DNA of 64,000 bases from Owenia fusiformis (lineage: Eukaryota > Annelida > Polychaeta > Sabellida > Oweniidae). This document shows positions 22,501-34,500 of the stretch, one piece after another (the first letter of the stretch is position 1; every line of letters starts with the position of its first letter). The notes below the pieces were generated by a model. That model was not told the origin of the DNA and made no database searches. It was given only the letters and a program-made list of their open reading frames with translations. Made by a program: the position numbers and the translations under genes. The stretch is from the NCBI GenBank assembly GCA_903813345.2, contig CAIIXF020000002.1, forward strand, positions 12,296,150-12,360,149. The letters are read 5' to 3'.

Positions 22501-24887
22501 ATTTGAGGCTTTTCGTCGATTTACGTTTTGTTTCGAGGCTATTATGTGTATAAAACGTTTTATTTGAGGCTTTTCGTCGATTTACGTTTTGTTTCGAGGC
22601 TATTATGTGTATAAAACGTTTTATTTGAGGCTTTTCGTCGATTTACGTTTTGTTTCGAGGCTATTATGTGTATAAGACGTTTTATTTGAGGCTTTTCGTC
22701 GATTTACGTTTTGTTTCGAGGCTATTATGTGTATAAGACGGTTTATTTGAGGCTTTTCGTCGATTTACGTTTTGTTTCGAGGCTGTTATGTGTATAAAAC
22801 GGTTTATTTGAGGCTTTTCGTCGATTTACGTTTTGTTTCGAGGCTATTATGTGTATAAAACGTTTTATTTGAGGCTTTTCGACGATTTACGTTTTGTTTC
22901 GAGGCTATTATGTGTATAAAACGGTTTATTTGAGGCTTTTCGTCGATTTACGTTTTGTTTCGAGGCTATTATGTGTATAAAACGTTTTATTTGAGGCTTT
23001 TCATCGATTTACGTTTTGTTTCGAGGCTATTATGTGTATAAAACGTTTTATTTGAGGCTTTTCGTCGATTTACGTTTTGTTTCGAGGCTATTATGTGTAT
23101 AAAACGTTTTATTTGAGGCTTTTCGTCGATTTACGTTTTGTTTCGAGGCTATTATGTGTATAAAACGTTTTATTTGAGGCTTTTCGTCGATTTACGTTTT
23201 GTTTCGAGGCTATTATGTGTATAAAACGTTTTATTTGAGGCTTTTCGTCGATTTACGTTTTGTTTCGAGGCTATTATGTGTATAAGACGGTTTATTTGAG
23301 GCTTTATGTCGATTTACGTTTTGTTTCGAGGCTATTATGTGTATAAGACGTTTTATTTGAGGCTTTTCGTCGATTTACGTTTTGTTTCGAGGCTATTATG
23401 TGTATAAGACGGTTTATTTGAGGCTTTTCGTCGATTTACGTTTTGTTTCGAGGCTATTATGTGTATAACACGGTTTATTTGAAGCTTTTCGTCGATTTAC
23501 GTTTTGTTTCGAGGCTGTTATGTGTATAAAACGGTTTATTTGAGGCTTTTCGTCGATTTACGTTTTGTTTCGAGGCTATTATGTGTATAAAACGGTTTAT
23601 TTGAGGGTTTTCGTCGATTAACGTTTTGTTCCGAGGCTATTATGTGTATAAAACGTTTTATTTGAGGCTTTTCGTCGATTTACGTTTTGTTTCGAGGCTA
23701 TTATGTGTATAAAACGTTTTATTTGAGGCTTTTCGTCGATTTACGTTTTGTTTCGAGGCTATTATGTGTATAAAACGTTTTATTTGAGGCTTTTCATCGA
23801 TTTACGTTTTGTTTCGAGGCTATTATGTGTATAAAACGGTTTATTTGAGGCTTTTCGACGATTTACGTTTTGTTTCGAGGCTATTATGTGTATAAAACGT
23901 TTTATTTGAGGCTTTTCGTCGATTAACGTTTTGTTTCGAGGCTATTAAGTGTATAAAACGTTTTATTTGAGGCTTTTCGTCGATTAACGTTTTGTTTCGA
24001 GGCTATTATGTGTATAAAACGTTTTATTTGAGGCTTTTCTTCGATTTACGTTTTGTTTCGAGGCTATTATGTGTATAAAACGTTTTATTTGAGCCTTTTC
24101 GTCGATTTACGTTTTGTTTCGAGGCTATTATGTGTATAAAATGGTTTATTTGAGACTTTTCGTCGATTTACGTTTTGTTTCGAGGCTATTATGTGTATAA
24201 AACGTTTTATTTGAGGCTTTTCGTCGATTTACGTTTTGTTTCGAGGCTATTATGTGTATAAAACGTTTTATTTGAGGCTTTTCGACGATTTACGTTTTGT
24301 TTCGAGGCTATTATGTGTATAAAACGTTTTATTTGAGGCTTTTCGTCGATTAACGTTTTGTTTCGAGGCTATTATGTGTATAAAACGGTTTATTTGAGGC
24401 TTTTCGTCGATTTTCATTTTGTTTCGAGGCTATTATGTGTATAAAACGTTTTATTTGAGGCTTTTCGTCGATTTACGTTTTGTTTCGAGGCTATTATGTG
24501 TATAAAACGTTTTATTTGAGGCTTTTCGTCGATTTACGTTTTGTTTCGAGGCTATTATGTGTATAAGACGGTTTATTTGAGGCTTTATGTCGATTTACGT
24601 TTTGTTTCGAGGCTATTATGTGTATAAGACGTTTTATTTGAGGCTTTTCGTCGATTTACGTTTTGTTTCGAGGCTATTATGTGTATAAGACGGTTTATTT
24701 GAGGCTTTTCGTCGATTTACGTTTTGTTTCGAGGCTATTATGTGTATAACACGGTTTATTTGAAGCTTTTCGTCGATTTACGTTTTGTTTCGAGGCTATT
24801 ATGTGTATAAAACGTTTTATTTGAGGCTTTTCGTCGATTTACGTTTTGTTTCGAGGCTATTATGTGTATAAAACGTTTTATTTTAGG
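7546..24887 (+). repeat. 61-bp satellite array, + orientation, main block
   Basis: About 285 tandem units with period exactly 61 bp; ATTTACG at 8221 recurs at 8282. Landmarks in order are ATAAAACGTTTTAT (a perfect 14-bp palindrome), TTTGAGGCTTTTCGTCG, ATTTACGTTTTG, TTTCGAGGCTATTATGTG. The consensus is about 33% GC, with 5 of its 7 cytosines in CpG. Units differ by recurring diagnostic changes (AAGACG, ACGG, CATCG, GACGATT, GTTATG, TTAAGTG, GAGCC with AAAATGG). Their order repeats in long blocks: GAGGCCT at 9244, 14090 and 16163 shares its neighbours in all three places. Truncated units occur at about 12188 and 13110. No gene is present, and stops occur in every frame. Confidence 0.97.
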
Positions 24888-25357
24888 GTATGAGTACCGT
24901 AATCCAACGCCAAATTCGAAAATTCATAACAATACTTTGCACATATGGCGTTCGTGACCAACTATAAAACGCTTACCCCCCATAGTGTTATATATCAAAA
25001 TGTACCTGTTCATATAGGGGTTTGATTGATCTACATCAAATTATAGGGAGTCAGGTTACTTTTTGAGATATCAGCGTCCGTTTATTGTGACTCGCGTTTG
25101 CTACCACATCCTCAATTCTGATACGACGGGCAAACGCGTAGTAAACACCTTCACGTCGGAACTATTTTTGACCTACATCGCTATTTTCGTAATTCAAATG
25201 AAAGTTGAACTCCTCCTCTTTATTTTGATACCAAATAGTGGCATACTAGGTACCCTAGAAGCAAACTATGGCGTTATTTAGAACAATACCACGAGTTTTT
25301 AAATGGACTATATAGGGGTCATACCTTTTGGCGGATGGATATGGAACCTCATACCTT
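24887..25357. repeat. Terminal direct repeat A, left copy
   Basis: 471 bp, begins GGTATGAGTACCG and ends ACCTCATACCTT, so its own ends are inverted (GGTATGAG/CTCATACC). Internal features: an inverted pair CGCGTTTGC (25093-25101) and GCAAACGCG (25130-25138) with a 28-nt loop, and a TATA-like CTATATAGG at 25308-25316 near its right end. A 72-codon open frame at 25063-25281 starts with TTG and has no ATG start; I do not regard it as a gene. Confidence 0.9.
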
Positions 25358-26614
25358 AATGTGTTATGACATCACACTGATTTTTGTCTCTGCAACTTTT
25401 TTTGGCAGAATATATCATTTTTAGTTCAAAAATGCATAAAAACGTCGGAACTGGCTGAATATGTGAAAAATTTATCCATTTAGGCTAGAAAGGGTTAATT
25501 TGCCCTACCCCAAATACGTCTAAATATGCTAGTCTAACTTTGCCACTGTGACGTCACAAATCTAACCTGACTATCTATGAGTTTATTGAAGAAGATGATA
25601 CGTCTGACAAACAGCTTTCATACCCTATATGGCACACCTTCTACTAAGAGTTGCATCATTGACTAAATCTAAGACAAAGGTCCTGTGTCCCGAGGATTTT
25701 GACTGAAATTTGGCCATTTTCGCCCAAATCTAACTAAATTGCAGTTTCCCCCACACCTGTATTTTGAAATAAATATTGCTACAATGTAGCAATTTAAAAA
25801 TCACACATGATTACTGTTTCTGTCGACCTGACACGTGTATCTAGCCTGTAAAAATGAAAAATCGCTATATTGTAGCAATTTCACTGAGATATGGGCCCTG
25901 AAAATCATGTAATTTTAGCAAAAAATGAAGAAATAACCTGCAATTTTGACGGAATTTCAGAGGGCTCTCTTTCATCCATGACCCTCCACGGGCCTCTTAT
26001 GACCATTCTTATACTCACAGAATGGTTGAAAGTGATTTCAAATCATTGTTTGCCCTACGCAGAACGAAAAAATCGATTCTGTTCTCAAATTCTGCTAGAA
26101 TATTGGTCTCTGGCCAACTAGCAGACAATTTTAGGCCTCATATTAAGGTATGAGTACCGTAATCCAACGCCAAATTCGAAAATTCATAACAATACTTTGC
26201 ACATATGGCGTTCGTGACCAACTATAAAACGCTTACCCCCCATAGTGTTATATATCAAAATGTACCTGTTCATATAGGGGTTTGATTGATCTACATCAAA
26301 TTATAGGGAGTCAGGTTACTTTTTGAGATATCAGCGTCCGTTTATTGTGACTCGCGTTTGCTACCACATCCTCAATTCTGATACGACGGGCAAACGCGTA
26401 GTAAACACCTTCACGTCGGAACTATTTTTGACCTACATCGCTATTTTCGTAATTCAAATGAAAGTTGAACTCCTCCTCTTTATTTTGATACCAAATAGTG
26501 GCATACTAGGTACCCTAGAAGCAAACTATGGCGTTATTTAGAACAATACCACGAGTTTTTAAATGGACTATATAGGGGTCATACCTTTTGGCGGATGGAT
26601 ATGGAACCTCATAC
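24888..26614. mobile_element. Unclassified A-B-A composite insertion in the satellite
   Basis: The only non-satellite sequence inside the 61-bp array. Two identical 471-bp direct repeats (24887-25357 and 26147-26617, offset 1260, no difference seen) flank about 789 bp of other sequence. The outer ends are inverted, GTATGAG and CTCATAC. The satellite reads ...AGG before and CTTTTCG... after, which in an uninterrupted unit are adjacent (GAGGCTTTTCG), so no bases were lost and no duplication is evident. It resembles a non-autonomous LTR-type element in outline, but I see no tRNA primer-binding site after the first repeat and no purine tract before the second. No transposase or integrase frame exists. 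Family unknown. Confidence 0.85.
25358..26146. other. Central segment B of the composite element
   Basis: About 789 bp, unrelated to repeat A and to the satellite. Its margins are CCTTAATGTG on the left and CATATTAAGG on the right, inverted with one mismatch. TTAA therefore lies at both A/B junctions (25356-25359 and 26143-26146), and the inverted match extends into A as CTCATACCTTAAT. A near-perfect 19-bp palindrome, ATTGCTACA-A-TGTAGCAAT, lies at 25775-25793, with a further TGTAGCAATTT near 25871. The longest ATG frame is 76 codons (25891-26121) with no recognisable domain. Its function is unknown. Confidence 0.75.
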
Positions 26615-26617
26615 CTT
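26147..26617. repeat. Terminal direct repeat A, right copy
   Basis: Identical over 471 bp to 24887-25357, including the CGCGTTTGC/GCAAACGCG stem (26353-26361 and 26390-26398). Its last bases, CTCATACCTT, run straight into satellite sequence (TTCGTCGATTTACG). Perfect identity implies recent duplication, recent insertion, or gene conversion. Confidence 0.9.
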
Positions 26618-28481
26618 TTCGTCGATTTACGTTTTGTTTCGAGGCTATTATGTGTATAAGACGGTTTATTTGAGGCTTTTCGTCGATTTACGTTTTGTTT
26701 CGAGGCTGTTATGTGTATAAAACGGTTTATTTGAGGCTTTTCGTCGATTTACGTTTTGTTTCGAGGCTATTATGTGTATAAAACGTTTTATTTGAGGCTT
26801 TTCGACGATTTACGTTTTGTTTCGAGGCTATTATGTGTATAAAACGGTTTATTTGAGGCTTTTCGTCGATTTACGTTTTGTTTCGAGGCTATTATGTGTA
26901 TAAAACGTTTTATTTGAGGCTTTTCATCGATTTACGTTTTGTTTCGAGGCTATTATGTGTATAAAACGTTTTATTTGAGGCTTTTCGTCGATTTACGTTT
27001 TGTTTCGAGGCTATTATGTGTATAAAACGTTTTATTTGAGGCTTTTCGTCGATTTACGTTTTGTTTCGAGGCTATTATGTGTATAAAACGTTTTATTTGA
27101 GGCTTTTCGTCGATTTACGTTTTGTTTCGAGGCTATTTTGTGTATAAAACGTTTTATTTGAGGCTTTTCGTCGATTTACGTTTTGTTTCGAGGCTATTAT
27201 GTGTATAAAACGTTTTATTTGAGGCTTTTCGTCGATTTGCGTTTTGTTTCGAGGCTATTATGTGTATAAGACGTTTTATTTGAGGCTTTTCGTCGATTTA
27301 CGTTTTGTTTCGAGGCTATTATGTGTATAAAACCGTTTATTTGAGGCTTTTCGTCGATTTACGTTTTGTTTCGAGGCTATTATGTGTATAAAACGTTTTA
27401 TTTGAGGCTTTTCGTCGATTTACGTTTTGTTTCGAGGCTATTATGTGTATAAAACGTTTTATTTGAGGCTTTTCGTCGATTTACGTTTTGTTTCGAGGCT
27501 ATTATGTGTATAAAACGTTTTATTTGAGGCTTTTCGTCGATTTGCGTTTTGTTTCGAGGCTATTATGTGTATAAAACGTTTTATTTGAGGCTTTTCGTCG
27601 ATTTACGTTTTGTTTCGAGGCTATTATGTGTATAAAACGTTTTATTTGAGGCTTTTCATCGATTTACGTTTTGTTTCGAGGCTATTATGTGTATAAAACG
27701 TTTTATTTGAGGCTTTTCGTCTATATACGTTTTGTTTCGAGGCTATTATGTGTATAAAACGTTTTATTTGAGGCTTTTCGTCGATTAACGTTTTGTTTCG
27801 AGGTTATTATGTGTATAAAACGGTTTATTTGAGGCTTTTCGTCGATTTACGTTTTGTTTCGAGGCTATTATGTGTATAAAACGTTTTATTTGAGGCTTTT
27901 CATCGATTTACGTTTTGTTTCGAGGCTATTATGTGTATAAAACGTTTTATTTGAGACTTTTCGTCGATTTACGTTTTGTTTCGAGGCTATTATGTGTATA
28001 AAACGTTTTATTTGAGGCTTTTCGTCGATTTACGTTTTGTTTCGAGGCTATTATGTGTATAAAACGGTTTATTTGAGGCTTTTCGTCGATTTACGTTTTG
28101 TTTCGAGGCTATTATGTGTATAAAACGTTTTATTTGAGGCTTTTCGTCGATTTACGTTATGTTTCGAGGCTATTTTGTGTATAAAACGTTTTATTTGAGG
28201 CTTTTCGTCGATTTACGTTTTGTTTCGAGGCTATTATGTGTATAAAACGTTTTATTTGAGGCTTTTCGTCGATTTACGTTTTGTTTCGAGGCTATTATGT
28301 GTATAAAACGGTTTATTTGAGGCTTTTCGTCGATTTACGTTTTGTTTCGAGGCTATTATGTGTATAAAACGTTTTATTTGAGGCTTTTCGTCGATTTACG
28401 TTTTGTTTCGAGGCTATTATGTGTATAAAACGGTTTATTTGAGGCTTTTCGTCGATTTACGTTTTGTTTCGAGGCTATTAT
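26615..28481 (+). repeat. 61-bp satellite array, + orientation, second block
   Basis: About 31 further units of the same monomer in the same orientation and phase as before the insertion, up to the inversion point. Variants seen here include ATTTGCG at about 27238 and 27542, CGTCTATATACG at about 27719, and GTTATG lost to GTTATTATG near 27800. Confidence 0.96.
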
Positions 28482-28510
28482 GTGTATATATAAAATAATA
28501 ACCTCGAAAC
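28471..28510. repeat. Inversion centre between opposite satellite arrays
   Basis: GAGGCTATTAT (28471-28481) is followed by a 13-nt spacer GTGTATATATAAA (28482-28494) and then ATAATAACCTC, the reverse complement with one change. From here the monomer is read on the other strand to the window end. The arms therefore form a near-palindrome extending for kilobases on both sides. The order of ACGG and ACGT unit variants outward from the centre is not mirrored, so it is not a simple fold-back copy of the adjacent units. Confidence 0.9.
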
Positions 28511-31500
28511 AAAACGTAAATCGACGAAAAGCCTAAAATAAACCGTTTTATACACATAATAGCCTCGAAACAAAACGTTTACCAACGAAAAGCCTCAAAT
28601 AAAACGTTTTATACACATAATAGCCTCGAAACAAAACGTAAATCGACGAAAAGCCTCAAATAAAACGTTTTATACACATAATAGCCTCGAAACAAAACGT
28701 AAATCGACGAAAAGCCTCAAATAAACCGTTTTATACACATAATAGCCTCGAAACAAAACGTAAATCGACGAAAAGCCTCAAATAAAACGTTTTATACACA
28801 TAATAGCCTCGAAACAAAACGTAAATCGACGAAAAGCATCGAATAAACCGTTTTATACACATAATAGCCTCGAAACAAAACGTAAATCGACGAAAAGCCT
28901 CAAATAAACCATTTTATACACATAATAGCCTCGAAACAAACGTTAATCGACGAAAAGGCTCAAATAAAACGTTTAATACACAAAATAGCCTCGAAACAAA
29001 ACGTAAATCGACGAAAAGCCTCAAATAAAACGTTTTATACACATAATAGCTTCGAAACAAAACATAAATCGACGAAAAGCCTCAAATAAAACGTTTTATA
29101 CACATAATAGCCTCGAAACAAAACGTAAATCGACGAAAAGCCTCAAATAAACCGTTTTATACACATAATAGCCTCGAAACAAAACGTATATCGACGAAAA
29201 GCCTCAAATAAAACGTTTTATACACAAAATAGCCTCGAAACAAAACGTTAATCGACGAAAAGCCTCAAATTAAACGTTTTATACACAAAATAGCCTCGAA
29301 ACAAAACGTAAATCGACGAAAAGCCTCAAATAAACCGTCTTATACACATAATAGCCTCGAAACAAAACGTAAATCGACGAAAAGCCTCAAATAAAACGTT
29401 TTATACACATAATAGCCTCGAAACAAAACGTAAATCGACGAAAAGCCTCAAATAAAACGTTTTATACACATAATAGCCTCGAAACAAAACGTAAATCGAC
29501 GAAAAGCCTCAAATAAAACGTTTTATACACATAATAGCCTCGAAACAAAACGTAAATCGACGAAAAGCCTCAAATAAAACGTTTTATACACATAATAGCC
29601 TCGAAACAAAACGTAAATCGATGAAAAGCCTCAAATAAAACGTTTTATACACATAATAGCCTCGAAACAAAACGTAAATCGACGAAAAGCCTCAAATAAA
29701 ACGTTTTATACACATAATAGCCTCGAAACAAAACGTAAATCGACGAAAGGCCTCAAATAAACCGTTTTATACACATAAAAGCCTCGAAACAAAACGTAAA
29801 TCGTCGAAAAGCCTCAAATAAAACGTTTTATACACATAATAGCCTCGAAACAAAACGTTAATCGACGAAAATCCTCAAATAAACCGTTTTATACACATAA
29901 TAGCCTCGTAACAAAACGTAAATCGACAAAGGCCTCAAATAAACCGTTTTATACACATAAAAGCCTCGAAACAAAACGTAAATCGACGAAAAGCCTCAAA
30001 TAAAACGTTTTATACACATAATAGCCTCGAAACAAAACGTAAATCGACGAAAAGCCTCAAATAAAACGTTTTATACACATAATAGCCTCGAAACAAAACG
30101 TAAATCGACGAAAAGCCTCAAATAAAACGTTTTATACACATAATAGCCTCGAAACAAAACGTAAATCGACGAAAAGCCTCAAATAAAACGTTTTATACAC
30201 ATAATAGCCTCGAAACAAAACGTAAATCGACGAAAAGCCTCAAATAAAACGTTTTATACACATAATAGCCTCGAAACAAAACGTAAATCGATGAAAAGCC
30301 TCAAATAAAACGTTTTATACACATAATAGCCTCGAAACAAAACGTAAATCGACGAAAAGCCTCAAATAAAACGTTTTATACACATAATAGCCTCGAAACA
30401 AAACGTAAATCGACGAAAGGCCTCAAATAAACCGTTTTATACACATAAAAGCCTCGAAACAAAACGTAAATCGTCGAAAAGCCTCAAATAAAACGTTTTA
30501 TACACATAATAGCCTCGAAACAAAACGTTAATCGACGAAAATCCTCAAATAAACCGTTTTATACACATAATAGCCTCGTAACAAAACGTAAATCGACAAA
30601 GGCCTCAAATAAACCGTTTTATACACATAAAAGCCTCGAAACAAAAGGTAAACGTTTTAAAGCCTCAAATAAAACGTTTTATACACATAATAGCCTCGAA
30701 ACAAAACGTAAATCGACGAAAAGTCTCAAATAAACCATTTTATACACATAATAGCCTCGAAACAAAACGTAAATCGACGAAAAGGCTCAAATAAAACGTT
30801 TTATACACATAATAGCCTCGAAACAAAACGTAAATCGATGAAAAGCCTCAAATAAAACGTTTTATACACATAATAGCCTCGAAACAAAACGTAAATCGAC
30901 GAAAAGCCTCAAATAAAACGTTTTATACACATAATAGCCTCGGAACAAAACGTTAATCGACGAAAACCCTCAAATAAACCGTTTTATACACATAATAGCC
31001 TCGAAACAAAACGTAAATCGACGAAAAGCCTCAAATAAAACGTTTTATACACATAATAGCCTCGAAACAAAACGTAAATCGACGAAAAGCCTCAAATAAA
31101 ACGTTTTATACACATAATAGCCTCGAAACAAAACGTAAATCGACGAAAAGCCTCAAATAAAACGTTTTATACACATAATAGCCTCGGAACAAAACGTTAA
31201 TCGACGAAAAGCCTCAAATAAAACGTTTTATACACATAATAGCCTCGAAACAAAACGTAAATCGACAAAAAGCCTCAAATAAACCGTTTTATACACATAA
31301 TAGCCTCGTAACAAAACGTAAATCGACAAAGGCCTCAAATAAACCGTTTTATACACATAAAAGCCTCGAAACAAAACGTAAATCGTCGAAAAGCCTCAAA
31401 TAAAACGTTTTATACACATAATAGCCTCGAAACAAAACGTTAATCGACGAAAATCCTCAAATAAACCGTTTTATACACATAACAGCCTCGAAACAAAACG

Positions 31501-34500
31501 TAAATCGACGAAAAGCTTCAAATAAACCGTGTTATACACATAATAGCCTCGAAACAAAACGTAAATCGACGAAAAGCCTCAAATAAACCGTCTTATACAC
31601 ATAATAGCCTCGAAACAAAACGTAAATCGACGAAAAGCCTCAAATAAAACGTCTTATACACATAATAGCCTCGAAACAAAACGTAAATCGACATAAAGCC
31701 TCAAATAAACCGTCTTATACACATAATAGCCTCGAAACAAAACGTAAATCGACGAAAAGCCTCAAATAAAACGTTTTATACACATAATAGCCTCGAAACA
31801 AAACGTAAATCGACGAAAAGCCTCAAATAAAACGTTTTATACACATAATAGCCTCGAAACAAAACGTAAATCGACGAAAAGCCTCAAATAAAACGTTTTA
31901 TACACATAATAGCCTCGAAACAAAACGTAAATCGCCGAAAAGCCTCAAATAAAACGTTTTATACACATAATAGCCTCGAAACAAAACGTAAATCGACGAA
32001 AAGCCTCAAATAAAACGTTTTATACACATAATAGCCTCGAAACAAAACGTAAATCGACGAAAAGCCTCAAATAAAACGTTTTATACACATAATAGCCTCG
32101 AAACAAAACGTAAATCGACATAAAGCCTCAAATAAACCGTCTTATACACATAATAGCCTCGAAACAAAACGTAAATCGACGAAAAGCCTCAAATAAAACG
32201 TCTTATACACATAATAGCCTCGAAACAAAACGTAAATCGACATAAAGCCTCAAATAAACCGTCTTATACACATAATAGCCTCGAAACAAAACGTAAATCG
32301 ACGAAAAGCCTCAAATAAAACGTTTTATACACATAATAGCCTCGAAACAAAAAGCAAATCGACGAAAAGCCTCAAATAAAACGTTTTATACACATAATAG
32401 CCTCGAAACAAAACGTAAATCGACGAAAAGCCTCAAATAAAACGTTTTATACACATAATAGCCTCGAAACAAAACGTAAATCGACGAAAAGCCTCAAATA
32501 AAACGTTTTATACACATAATAGCCTCGAAACAAAACGTAAATCGACGAAAAGCCTCAAATAAAACGTTTTATACACATAATAGCCTCGAAACAAAACGCA
32601 AATCGACGAAAAGCCTCAAATAAAACGTTTTATACACATAATAGCCTCGAAACAAAACGTAAATCGACGAAAAGGCTCAAATAAAACGTCTTATACACAT
32701 AATAGCCTCGAAACAAAACGTAAATCGACGAAAAGCCTCAAATAAAACGTTTTATACACATAATAGCCTCGAAACAAAACGTAAATCGACGAAAAGCCTC
32801 AAATAAACCGTTTTATACACATAATAGCCTCGAAACAAAACGTAAATCGACGAAAAGCCTCAAATAAAACGTTTTATACACATAATAGCCTCGAAACAAA
32901 ACGTAAATCGACTAAAAGCCTCAAATAAAACGTTTTATACACAAAATAGCCTCGAAACATAACGTAAATCGACGAAAAGCCTCAAATAAAACGTTTTATA
33001 CACATAATAGCCTCGAAACAAAACGTAAATCGATGAAAAGCCTCAAATAAAACGTTTTATACACATAATAGCCTCGAAACAAAACGTAAATCGACGAAAA
33101 GCCTCAAATAAAACGTTTTATACACATAATAGCCTCGAAACAAAACGTAAATCGACTAAAAGCCTCAAATAAAACGTTTTATACACAAAATAGCCTCGAA
33201 ACATAACGTAAATCGACGAAAAGCCTCAAATAAAACGTTTTATACACATAATAGCCTCGAAACAAAACGTAAATCGACGAAAAGCCTCAAATAAACCGTT
33301 TTATACACATAATAGCCTCGAAACAAAACGTAAATCGACGAAAAGCCTCAAATAAAACGTTTTATACACATAATAGCCTCGAAACAAAACGTAAATCGAC
33401 GAAAAGTCTCAAATAAAACGTTTTATACACATAATAGCCTCGAAACAAAACGTAAATCGATGAAAAGCCTCAAATAAAACGTTTTATACACATAATAGCC
33501 TCGAAACAAAACGTAAATCGACGAAAAGCCTCAAATAAACCGTTTTATACACATAATAACCTCGAAACAAAACGTAATCGACGAAAAGCCTCAAATAAAA
33601 CGTTTTATACACATAATAGCCTCGAAACAAAACGTATATAGACGAAAAGCCTCAAATAAAACGTTTTATACACATAATAGCCTCGAAACAAAACGTAAAT
33701 CGATGAAAAGCCTCAAATAAAACGTTTTATACACATAATAGCCTCGAAACAAAACGTAAATCGAAAAGCCTCAAATAAAACGTTTTATACACATAATAGC
33801 CTCGAAACAAAACGCAAATCGACGAAAAGCCTCAAATAAAACGTTTTATACACATAATAGCCTCGAAACAAAACGTAAATCGACGAAAAGCCTCAAATAA
33901 AACGTTTTATACACATAATAGCCTCAAAACAAAACGTAAATCGACGAAAAGCCTCAAATAAAACGTTTTATACACATAATAGCCTCGAAACAAAACGTAA
34001 ATCGACGAAAAGCCTCAAATAAAACGGTTTTATACACATAATAGCCTCGAAACAAAACGTAAATCGACGAAAAGCCTCAAATAAAACGTCTTATACACAT
34101 AATAGCCTCGAAACAAAACGTAAATCGACGAAAAGCTCAAATAAAACGTCTTATACACATAATAGCCTCGAAACAAAACGTAACTTGACGAAAAGCCTCA
34201 AATAAAACGTTTTATACACATAATAGCCTCGAAACAAAACGTAAATCGACAAAAAGCCTCAAATAAAACGTTTTATACACATAATAGCCTCGAAACAAAA
34301 CGTAAATCGACGAAAAGCCTCAAATAAAACGTTTTATACACATAATAGCCTCGAAACAAAACGTAAATCGACGAAAAGCCTCAAATAAAACGTTTTATAC
34401 ACATAATAGCCTCGAAACAAAACGTAAATCGATGAAAAGCCTCAAATAAAACGTTTTATACACATAATAGCCTCGAAACAAAACGTAAATCGACGAAAAG

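Noticed and set aside
25063-25281. 72-codon frame, identical in both A repeats (also 26323-26541)
   Set aside because: It starts at TTG with no ATG, shows no domain, and is duplicated only because the whole 471-bp repeat is.
25891-26121. 76-codon ATG frame in segment B
   Set aside because: Short, no recognisable domain, no promoter or splice evidence; compatible with chance.
24887-26617. Canonical LTR retrotransposon
   Set aside because: Direct repeats fit, but I see no tRNA-complementary primer site after the first repeat, no polypurine tract before the second, no 4-6 bp target duplication and no gag-pol frame. Kept as unclassified.
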